A stretch of 64,000 nucleotides of DNA, taken from positions 12,106,001 to 12,170,000 of the forward strand of contig NC_133526.1 in NCBI RefSeq assembly GCF_048544455.1, written 5' to 3'. The notes beneath the pieces were generated by a model that saw nothing but the letters and a program-made list of their open reading frames with translations, made no database searches and was not told where the DNA came from. This DNA is from Silene latifolia (Eukaryota; Streptophyta; Magnoliopsida; Caryophyllales; Caryophyllaceae). This document shows, one piece after another, positions 56,701 through 64,000 of this stretch (position 1 is its first letter; the number at the start of each line of letters is the position of its first letter). The position numbers and the translations under genes were made by a program.

Positions 56701-56889
56701 TGAAAGAGTAAGAAGCAGAGAGAGAGTTACATACCCCATGGGAGGAGTATGGGCAAGGCCATTAGAAAGCAAAAATCTCCTGTATGGATCATGACCAGTA
56801 GCAGTAGCATTAGTAGCATTGCTGGTATTGATGGCGTAATGAAGCACTAACAACAAAAGCAAACACGAGAATGCGTAATTATTCCCCAT
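50758..56889 (-). CDS. Alpha-galactosidase, GH27, 14 exons (one apparent frameshift in exon 9)
   Basis: The enzyme hydrolyses terminal alpha-1,6-galactose from raffinose-type sugars, galactomannan and galactolipids, in the wall or vacuole. Minus-strand exons are 56889-56735, 53330-53272, 53192-53136, 53016-52982, 52832-52729, 52634-52559, 52422-52298, 52186-52103, 51998-51932, 51832-51750, 51639-51549, 51314-51265, 51125-50985 and 50850-50758, about 406 codons, normal for plant GH27. Residues 1-25 form a signal peptide. Hallmarks in order are [37 protein letters not shown] (nucleophile Asp), [10 protein letters not shown] (acid/base Asp), [12 protein letters not shown] and [10 protein letters not shown]. 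All other exon phases agree. Exon 9 ends one base short (GCATTTGGAATG where a WND codon series is expected), which would shift the frame. The start at 56889 directly precedes the signal peptide; an in-frame ATG at 56913 is an alternative. Confidence 0.93.
50871..50944. repeat. 37-bp direct duplication in the last intron of the alpha-galactosidase gene
   Basis: GCAATGTCGTTATTTTAAGT and its continuation TCGACTTTTTTAGGATA occur twice in tandem, starting at 50871 and 50908. Confidence 0.9.
53901..54110. mobile_element. MITE-like element in intron 1
   Basis: The inverted ends are CATCTGAGGTAGTACCTC and GAGGTACTACCTCAGATG, around AT-rich DNA rich in TTTTTGAGC / GCTCAAAAAC inverted copies. Superfamily and exact TSD cannot be settled by eye. 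Confidence 0.5.
55374..55500. repeat. 67-bp tandem duplication in intron 1
   Basis: AAAACGGATACTTGGGTCCA and the following bases to CATCAAGCAT occur at 55374 and again at 55441, almost without change. Confidence 0.92.
55781..56048. mobile_element. Stowaway MITE in intron 1 with repeated inner end
   Basis: The 268-bp element has TA on both sides (55779-55780, 56049-56050). Its ends are CTCCCTCCGTACCAGACC and GGTGTGGTACGGAGGGAG. A second copy of the inner end sequence (CGTACCACACCAAAGGTAAC) follows 36 bp inside the left end. Confidence 0.85.
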
Positions 56890-57019
56890 GCTTACTGATG
56901 GACCTACTACCACTACACTACTACAGTACTACTCGTATAAATATGCTACACAGCTATTCAATTTTGAACGCTTTTGGCTATTGCTATAAAATCTTGGTTT
57001 CTCACATTGCCTGTAAGCT

Positions 57020-57033
57020 GTATATATATATAG
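57020..57033 (-). promoter_or_regulatory. Possible TATA box of the alpha-galactosidase gene
   Basis: The minus strand reads CTATATATATATACAGC about 130 bp upstream of the start codon. It is the only good TATA-like site in the 200 bp before the gene, but the simple repeat makes it weak evidence. Confidence 0.35.
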
Positions 57034-57113
57034 TCGCGATTCATGTATGGCCCCCGCTTTGGCTTTACGAGGATCATATCGTGGCTATCCTTACTATCAC
57101 AAATTCTTATTAA

Positions 57114-57693
57114 TAACGGAAACTATTCGTCATAAGTTGAAGATAAATAGTGTTGTTCTCACAAAATGCAAATAGATAGTATAAATGGGGAAATGGATAC
57201 TCCATTTACCCTTCCACTTGCATTTTATAAGAGGGCTACTATCGGTCTTCAAAAAGAATCATTTTGTGGCCATCCTTACCATATACGTCTCTTTTCATTT
57301 TTGTCCTAATCTTTTAATTCTGAGTATTAAGGATTTAGGATAACCTTATATCTTCTCATCCTTAACGTATCTTTCATTAGTCATTACCACATTAGCACAT
57401 TCCTTAACATTATCTTTTATGGGTAGTTGTTACTTCTTCCTCCATGACTAAATTTCGGTCCATACGTATCATTTTCTATGTATAGGTCTATCAGTTAATA
57501 GTTATCATTTTTATTTACACAAATTTTTACTAAAAACTAATATTATTCGCCACAAGTTAAAGCCAAATAGTAACCCTCTCATAATATACAAGTGGTACTC
57601 CACTTGTCTTCCATCAATGAGACAAGTTGTTCTATGTTCTATTTATTGTAACTTTACCTGGTGAGTGCGAAGTGGAGATTTGTGAACCAATAT
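57114..57693. other. Intergenic region between alpha-galactosidase gene and E5
   Basis: AT-rich, no gene. Two related stretches (about 57118-57240 and 57525-57625; both with TATTCG-CA-AAGTT and a CAAGTGG/CCACTTG inverted motif) look like copies of a small decayed element. The last five bases, AATAT, should be the left TSD of E5. Confidence 0.45.
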
Positions 57694-58266
57694 TGATGGG
57701 GCGATATTCTCACCACGACCGAAGTAACATATCGAAGCGAGTCCAAAGATATCTACAAAGAAGCGGCAATGACTTAGATAAATTTAAGCCGACGCATGGT
57801 CTCTTGCTGGCTCATTAGACAACTAGCCAAATGGAAAGACATATCCGCGTACTCATATCCAAGACCCCTCGGCGGCGAGTCAACAGGCCCGCCGGCCGCC
57901 ATGGGTCCCTCGGCCGAGGGTAGATCGGTCTTTTCCACCTCGCTAGCCACTGGCTGGCCACGCGACAAAAGCGAAAGTCTATAAATACTCCTCAACCCTC
58001 ATTGAAAATGATCCACAATTTAACCTAAGAATCACTATTCATCCTGTAATATCTTCCTTATCTCTCTACAAAACATACTTCGCAAGAAAAACAACTTATC
58101 TCTTTAAGTCAACCGACTTGAGCGCGTCGGAGTGAGACGCTTTCGCCAAAGCCGAGCCCTCGCTTGTTCATTATTTCAGGAGACCGAAAGGAGGATTCAA
58201 TTAAGGACGTCATTCTACAAGCCACGAGTGGTAACAAATAAATAACGCTTTAATTACACCCGAACA
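57694..58266 (+). repeat. E5 5' LTR
   Basis: The LTR runs from TGATGGGGC to ACCCGAACA, 573 bp. It contains the CCCTCGGCCGAGGG palindrome (about 57909) and the TATA box CTATAAATACTCC (about 57980). It is shorter than E1-E3 LTRs because of small deletions. Confidence 0.92.
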
Positions 58267-58268
58267 AT

Positions 58269-58285
58269 TGGCGCCGTCATGGGGG
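58269..58285 (+). other. E5 primer-binding site
   Basis: TGGCGCCGTCATGGGGG starts two bases after the LTR. TGGCGCCGT is complementary to the tRNA-Asp 3' end, as in the other copies. Confidence 0.75.
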
Positions 58286-58348
58286 AAACAGATACTAGAA
58301 GCTAGTCAAATCCATTACAAAAACAAAACCCACCCAACAAGCTAAGAA

Positions 58349-60240
58349 GATGTCAAAACAAATTAAGCAATTGTGATCGACGAAACCGAACTCGCCAGGA
58401 TGATACCGTCCCACAATTCTCGGGTTGTGCGACCCTCCACCTACGGCCGAGTAATTCAACCGCGTACGGATGCCAATAATACCAGATACGCCGCCGTCCG
58501 ACCAAGTCACCATCATGGGACATGTGGTTGACGCAGCTAAACTGAAGCTACTCCTGGACCTAATGGGTGGCACGCCGACTCACACTTGTCACAACGACAA
58601 GAGCGGCACCCGACCCGGAGAGACCAGGGCCCAAAATGTGACTCCGAGAAACTTGAACGGAGCATTGGAGGAAGTCGACCATGTCAAGACGCCTGGGGAG
58701 CCCGGAGCGCTAGTGGTAGACTCGAGTCCTTCCCGCACTCGCGGAGGACAATGTCGCCGCAACACCGACGAGGCCCGCCCCTGCAGGAGTGAAAGGAGTC
58801 CGACTCACCAGAGTCGGAGAAGAAGTCCGACTCACCAGAGTCGGAGAAGAAGCCCGACTCACCAGAGTCGGAGAAGAAGCCCTTCCCGCCACGGGGAGGG
58901 GAGCCGGACTAAGGATATGAGGCGCCGATCGCCGCGCGTCATTCGACACGTGGTCGACGCCCCCTCGACGCCTCGTCCCTAGAGGTCCGGTCTTGACTAA
59001 GCTAAAGTTGCCACCCATATCATACAAAGGAGAAGGCGACCCAACCGACCACGCCGAGACTTTCGAGTCTCACATGTCGGTGTGGGAGCAACCCGATGAG
59101 GTTTGGTGCCGAGTCTTCCCTACGACTCTGCGGGGATGGCACAAAGTTGGTACAAGGGGCTACCCGATGGGTCGATATCTTTGTTATGCCGACCTAAGGG
59201 ACACATTCCTGGCCCAGTATTCTTGCAATAAGAGGAGGGCCGTCGAGACATCGGACCTCCTGACTATCAGACAGGAGGAAGGCGAGTCCCTCCGGAGTTA
59301 TGTGAAGAGGTTCGACGCCAAGGTTCAGCAAATTCGTGAGCTGAACAGCGAACTGGCGGCCTTCGCACTGATGAAAGGCCTCCCGAGAGGAGACTTAAAA
59401 AACGAGCTCATCAAGTGCGGCGGCTGAACTTAGACTCACCAGGAAGATGGTGACCAAGCCATAAAGGTGGAGGACTATCACAAAACCTGGGTGGGCCCCA
59501 ACGAGGCCGGGCACTCGAGAGAGAAAGAGCCGCGGGAGGACAACCGGGACGAAGGACGCCGTGACAATAATAGGTCACGGCCGACAGTCCGCCAGAAATG
59601 AACTCGGCGGTAGCGGGGAGTTCGGGAACATACTACCAAAAGAAGTACAATGGTCACACCCCCCTTGTCGTATCTGCCGCCGAGGTCTTCTCCCTGAGCA
59701 AGAACGAGGGTCAGAAGTGGGAAAGGCCTCCCAAGGTGAGGAGGGACGGTGACACGAGCCAGTACTGCGAGTACCACGGCCACACCGGTCACTTAACTGA
59801 CAACTGCAGACATCTGAAGAATGCCATTGAAGAACTGATCCGGAAGGGGAGCCTCAGCAAATATGTTGTCGGGGCCCAAAAGAAGGACACCGGCGGCTCA
59901 AATAAAAAATCCGTCTTTGAACGGATAGGAGTGATCCATGTTGTCATCGGGGGCAACGAGAACGGTGGGTCCGCTCATGGGCACAAACGGCACCTAAACG
60001 AGCTATATCAGGCCATCAACTTTGTGCCCAAAACAGCGGCCACCGCTTCCAACATCCCCGATATAACTATTGGGAAGAAGAACTACGAGGGAGTCATCGC
60101 CCCGCACAGCGACCCACTAGTAGTCCACTTGGACATATCCAACCACCTGGTCAAGAGGTGCCTGATTGACACAGGCGCCTACACGAACATCATGTTCAGG
60201 GAGTGCTTTCTCAACCTCGGTCGAAGGTTGAGGACTTGAG
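58349..60240 (+). pseudogene. E5 gag-protease (frameshifted)
   Basis: ATG at 58349 (MSKQ) is followed quickly by a stop. The frame recovers at 58470 (MPIIPDTPPSDQVTIMG) and includes an expanded SR region with three tandem SPTHQSRRR units (58797-58877). The Gag core is at 58993-59427 (LKLPPISYKGEGDP ... ELIKCGG), the zinc knuckle CEYHGHTGHLTDNC near 59770, and the protease LIDTGAYTNIMF near 60160. Frameshifts near 58990, 59430, 59600 and 60220 break the frame. The protease and knuckle are intact within 59598-60239. Confidence 0.87.
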
Positions 60241-60447
60241 CCCCGCACCAATCCGTTGTCTGATTTTTCGGGGCCACTGGTACCTCTGGGTCAATCAGCC
60301 ACGCCAGTGATGTTCGGCGAAGGGAATGCGGCCAAGAACGTCCCATCGAGTTCGTGGTCATTGACGGCTCGTCCGCCTACAACGTTCTCATAGGCCGAGT
60401 CACTCGAGCGAGGCCGACGCAGATAATGTCCATCCGGCCCGACACTG

Positions 60448-60741
60448 ATGTATGTCTCGGACCGGGGGGAAGTGCATAAGCTCGTCTCAAAGGACGAAAA
60501 AGACGAAGTGGTCAACGTCCAGATATCTGCTAGAGGGTGCAACATGCAATCCCTCAAAGTGGCGAAGAAGTTAGAGAAGGGGAAAAGTCCATCCTTACAA
60601 CAGGAGGGCGACCTCATGGATGCCACTGTCGGCATGGTCGAAGGAGCGGAGACCGAAGAAGTGGAAATTGACACAGGGCGCACCGTGAATCGCGATGTTA
60701 ACACGGAGCCAAAATTAAGAGCCGCTCTCCTGACTGTTTGA
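60448..60741 (+). pseudogene. E5 protease-RT linker segment
   Basis: The frame has MYVSDRGEVHKLVSKDEKD, a ~40-residue linker and then TVGMVEGAETEEVEIDTGRTV. It shows the normal connection between protease and RT and serves as reference for the enlarged linker in E1. Confidence 0.7.
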
Positions 60742-60847
60742 AGAAGAATAAAGACGTCTTCGCTTACTCGGCCGAGATGCCAGGCGTGAGCCGGAGGTAA
60801 TTGTTCACAAGTGAACGTACTCTCCACCGCTCGCCTGTCAGCGGAAG

Positions 60848-61768
60848 ATGAGGAACTCCTCAGCCGAGAAGGATGAAGCCATCAAAGCCAAGGTAGATAA
60901 ATTACTAGCGGCGGGCTTTATCATGCCTTGTACTTATCCTGAGTGGTTAGCTAATGTTGTAATGGTGAAGAAGTCATTGGGGGCGTGGAGGATGTGTGTA
61001 GATTTTACCAATCTTAATAAAGCGTGCCCCAAAGATTGCTATCCCTTGCCTCGAATAGATAGTTTAATCGACGCCACGGCAGCTACACTATCTTTGAGCT
61101 CGCCGTACGCCTTCTCAGGGTATCATCAGGTATTCATGGCCGAAGAAGACATGCCTAAGTGCGCATTCATCACCGGTGGCGGCACATACATGTATAAAAT
61201 GATGTCGTTCGGTTTGAAAAACGTTGGCGCAACTTACACAAGACTGGTGGACAAAGTGTTCCAAAATCAGAAAGGGCGAAACATTGAGGCCTACGTCGAC
61301 GATGCTATCGTAAAAAGCAAGTCTGACGGCGAGCACTTAGCCGATTTACACGAGACATTTTGTTCACTAAGGAAATACAAGATGAAACTTAACCCAATGA
61401 AATGCAACTTCGGTGTCCGGTCAGGTAAGTTCCTCGGCGTGCTTGTCAGCGCCAGGGGAATTGATGCCAATCCAGAAAAAGTCCAAGCAATCCTGGACCT
61501 GCCGGAGCCGAGGAATCGAAAAGAGGTTATGATGTTGACTGGGAGGATGGCGGCTCTAGCCCGCTTTATATCTCGGTCAGCCGACAAGAGCACCCCATTC
61601 TTCAAAGTGTTGAAGGGAAATAAGGACTTCAGCTGGGGGGAGGAACAGAGCACAGCTTTCAAGCAACTAAAAGCTCATCTTCAAACTCTCCCAACACTGT
61701 CCAGGCCGATGCTGGGGGAGACGCTATACTTATACATAGCGATTACCTCGGCCACGGTCGGTCCGTGA
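60848..61768 (+). CDS. E5 reverse transcriptase domain, intact 306-codon frame
   Basis: The frame has KAKVDKLLAAGFI, WRMCVDFTNLNKACPKDCYP, an altered palm segment (TLSLSSPYAFSGYHQV, where a small frame slip is compensated), FGLKNVGATY, and the catalytic AYVDDAIVKS near residue 152. The thumb (GRMAALARFISRSADKSTPFF) and start of the connection follow. It would copy element RNA into cDNA. Upstream gag and downstream RNase H are in other frames, so no full polyprotein is made from this sequence as given. Confidence 0.88.
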   Translation: MRNSSAEKDEAIKAKVDKLLAAGFIMPCTYPEWLANVVMVKKSLGAWRMCVDFTNLNKACPKDCYPLPRIDSLIDATAATLSLSSPYAFSGYHQVFMAEEDMPKCAFITGGGTYMYKMMSFGLKNVGATYTRLVDKVFQNQKGRNIEAYVDDAIVKSKSDGEHLADLHETFCSLRKYKMKLNPMKCNFGVRSGKFLGVLVSARGIDANPEKVQAILDLPEPRNRKEVMMLTGRMAALARFISRSADKSTPFFKVLKGNKDFSWGEEQSTAFKQLKAHLQTLPTLSRPMLGETLYLYIAITSATVGP

Positions 61769-61779
61769 TCATCGAGAGA

Positions 61780-62700
61780 AGAAGACAAACAAAGAACACC
61801 CAATCTACTTTGTCGACCATACATTGTTGTCCGCCGAAAGAAATTACCCGTGATTGAAAAAGCGGCCTTTCTTTATCGTCGTTGCCGCAAGAAAACTGAA
61901 ACCTTATTTCGACGCACATCCCGTGACGGTCTTAACCGACCAACCATTGGAGAAAGCATTGGAGAAATTTGAACAGTCCGTGAGCTCATCAAATGGGCGA
62001 GAGAGCTATCCGGCAAACATTCATTCGGTACAAGCCGAGGCCCTCGATAAAGGGACAGGCACTAGCGGACTTCTGGCCGAGTGCACGTATCAAGAAGAGC
62101 AAAACCCCGGAGTATGGGAAGTATACACCGACGGGTCCTCCACGGCGAACAGCTCAGGAGCCGGCATCCTTATCATCAGCCCAAACGGGGACGAGTTTGA
62201 GTACACCTTGAAATTTACCTTCTCGGCCCCAAACAACGAATCCGAATACGAGGCGGTGATAACCGGAGTCGAGCTAGCTAGAGCCGCCGGGGCGGAGCAC
62301 ATCATTTTGAAAACAAATTCACTCTTAGTGGCAAATCAAATCAGAGGAGAGTACGAGACTCGAGACGAAGGGATGGTAAGATACCTGGAAAGGGTAAAAG
62401 CTGACACTTCAAAATTGAAATCTTTCCAGATACAATGCATTCCCAGTGTCGAGAACAACCGAGCCGACGCTCTCTCAAAGCTTGCCAGTTCAACCATCAA
62501 GAATATCAGTCGAACCGTGCTGGTGGACATCCGGAATGCCAAAAGCATTACTGAGACCGTCGGCATGGTGGGCGACATAGAAGCCGAGACGACGTGGATG
62601 ACTCCGATAATGAAGTACAAACTGATGAACGAATTACCGGAGGACCGCAGTCTCTCACAGAAGAAAAAGAGGATCGCAGCAAGATATTTGGTGTTTGAAA
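61780..62700 (+). pseudogene. E5 dual RNase H region
   Basis: The gypsy-type RNase H remnant (VVAARKLKPYFDAHPVTVLTD, about 61870) is followed by the archaeal-type RNase H (about 62109-62500). The second domain has the Asp of EVYTDGSS, the Glu of SEYEA and the Asp of NNRADALSKLA. The third catalytic Asp is replaced by Asn (KTNSLLV at about 62310, KTDSLLV in E1). The frame is open from 61854 to 62822. Confidence 0.82.
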
Positions 62701-62740
62701 GAGAATTATACAGGAGGTCCGTGATAAGGCCACTCTTGAA

Positions 62741-63823
62741 GTGCGTCGGTCCGGTAGACGCGAGCTATCTTGTGAAATTCATGAAGGCATCTGCGGTCAT
62801 CACATGGGGGCAAGAACACTAGCTCACAAAGCTCTCCGAGTCGGCTACTTCTGGCCCACCATGCTTGAGGATTCCAGAGCCAAAACCAAAAAGTGCAACA
62901 GCTGTCAAATGAATGCTCCGGTGATACATGCGCCATCCCGAGACCTGCACGGCTGGTACTTAGTCCCCTTCCTTTTGCACAAAGGGGGGATGGATCTACT
63001 AGGGCCATTCCCAACGGCATCCGGCGGAAGAAAGTTCTTGATTGTCGCCGTCGACTACTTCACCAAATGGGTTGAAGCTGTAGCAGTACCTGCGAAGACG
63101 ACGGCGGCCGTAAGAAAGGTAATCTGGGAAAATGTCATAACTCGTTTTGGGTTACCCCAAGTCATGGTATTTGACCACGGCCGAGAATTTTGGAGTGACA
63201 CAATAATGAGTCGTGGAGGAACTTGGTATCAAATTTGCATACTCCTCCGTCTCGCCACCCACGAGCAACGGACAAAGCGGAGGCGACCAATAAAACAATC
63301 CTCAACGGTTTGAAGAAGACAGTTGAAGACCTAAAGGGAAGATGGGCCGATGAACTACCCGGCGTCCCGTGGTCCCTGCGAACCACGGAGAAAGAAGCAA
63401 CGGTGCAGTCCATTCCACTTAGTCTACGGATCCGGCGATCCCGCGCATTGAAGCAACGGTGCCGACATTCAGGACGGCCACCTTTAACCCGGTTGAAAAT
63501 GAGGAAGGTCTGAAAGCCTCCTAGACACTGGTCGAAGAAAGCCGAGACACACGACGCTCAACTTGGCGGTATACCAAAACCGGATGAGAAGAGCCTACAA
63601 CCGAAGAGTCCACAAAAGGGACTTAAAAGTAGGAGATCTAGTCCTAAGAAAGTCAGCCGCCACCAACAAAGGGAACATTCATGGTAAATTGACGGCTAAC
63701 TGGGAAGGTCCCTACAAAGTGGTTGAAGAAATGAGTCCGGGTACATATCGGCTGACAAACATGGAGGGTGTGCCTTTGATGAGCCATTGGAACACTGACA
63801 ATCTCAGGAAATACTTTGTGTAG
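62741..63823 (+). pseudogene. E5 integrase region
   Basis: The zinc domain (HEGICGHHMGARTLAHK ... KKCNSCQ) and core (GMDLLGPF, VDYFTKWVEAV, VFDHGREF) are open at 62741-63200. After frameshifts near 63210 and 63400 the catalytic-Glu region (AEATNKTILNGLKK) and the C-terminal GPY/F domain (WEGPYKVVEEM) follow. The stop after HWNTDNLRKYFV is at 63821-63823. The core Gln-Ser-Asn-Gly motif near the Glu is altered to RATDK. Confidence 0.83.
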
Positions 63824-64000
63824 CGGCGGAGGTGTCCAAAACAATTGTTGGCACCCCAACGCAGGCTTATATCTAATGAAGAATCACCCAAGTTTTCCAT
63901 CAAAGTGTTTATCCCCTCCGTAGTCATATCGAGGTAGACGCCACGGCCCAAGCCGGGCAGTCACCACAAGAAGTAGACGCCACGGCGATCACTACTACCA
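63824..64000 (+). repeat. Start of the E5 post-pol tandem-repeat region
   Basis: The sequence after the pol stop reproduces, in reverse complement, the 6266-6364 stretch of E1. From about 63931 it carries GTAGACGCCACGGC units, the reverse complement of the GCCGTGGCGTCTAC sub-repeat of the E2/E3 arrays. The window ends inside this array. Confidence 0.75.

Larger units (their letters stand above)
53331..56734 (-). other. Intron 1 of the alpha-galactosidase gene (3.4 kb, repeat-rich)
   Basis: The donor is CATGGG/GTATGT and the acceptor ATCAG/ATGG. The intron holds a MITE-like element with CTGAGGTAGTACCTC ends (about 53901-54110), a GC-rich GGGCCGGGC-type repeat (about 54130-54420), a 67-bp tandem duplication (55374-55500) and a Stowaway MITE (55781-56048). 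No second gene is visible. Confidence 0.8.
57694..64000 (+). mobile_element. E5: autonomous-type Retand-like LTR retrotransposon, cut by the window end
   Basis: In plus orientation it has a 5' LTR (57694-58266), a PBS, gag-protease, RT, dual RNase H, integrase ending at 63823, then the start of the tandem-repeat region. The aORF and 3' LTR lie outside the window. The LTR subfamily is that of E4. Protease-RT spacing is the short, ancestral type without the extra RNase H-like insert of E1. Confidence 0.9.

Overview
The window is plant nuclear DNA dominated by transposable elements, most likely from a eudicot. It holds two host genes with small plant-type introns, Stowaway MITEs, Helitron ends, a tRNA-type SINE tail and five insertions of one Ty3/gypsy (Tat/Ogre lineage) LTR-retrotransposon family. 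Three features match what has been published for Retand of Silene: an autonomous copy of about 11.1 kb, shorter non-autonomous partners, and an antisense ORF plus an amplified tandem repeat between pol and the 3' LTR. I therefore suggest Caryophyllales, possibly Caryophyllaceae. This is an inference from element architecture, not a species identification.

Layout: 1-249 is a Helitron 3' end and 250-1729 is AT-rich DNA without a recognisable gene. Element E1 (1730-12794, minus, TSD CATAC) is an autonomous-type copy with gag-protease-RT-RNase H-integrase on the minus strand and an antisense gene (aORF) on the plus strand. Element E2 (13234-20694, minus, TSD ATTAC) and element E3 (25304-33752, minus, TSD ATATT) lack RT-RNase H-integrase and carry a ~167-bp tandem array in its place. 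A Helitron (20778-23938) with an internal Stowaway MITE lies between E2 and E3. Element E4 (34118-35818, TSD ATATT) is a palindromic derivative with two inverted LTR ends. E3 and E4 sit inside an AT-rich tandem repeat of about 450-500 bp. A foldback element of about 3.5 kb (37517-41026) is bracketed by (TA)n tracts and contains a large inverted 21-bp minisatellite.

The right third holds the host genes. A DUF639-family gene (42052-49486, plus) has a frame-breaking deletion in exon 2 and no C-terminal exons, so it is probably a pseudogene. A 14-exon GH27 alpha-galactosidase gene (56889-50758, minus) is complete except for one apparent single-base deletion in exon 9. A fifth element, E5 (57694 to beyond the window end, plus), has a 5' LTR, PBS and degraded gag-pol, and runs into the tandem-repeat region at the window edge.

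How the elements work: in each Retand-like element the LTR promoter drives gag-pol, while an internal TATA box drives the aORF in the opposite direction. The two units converge on the tandem repeat. E2 and E3 lack polymerase and integrase and would need to be mobilised in trans by copies such as E1 or E5. Many apparent frameshifts fall at CAG/CTG/CCG trinucleotides, so part of the damage may be assembly error rather than biology.
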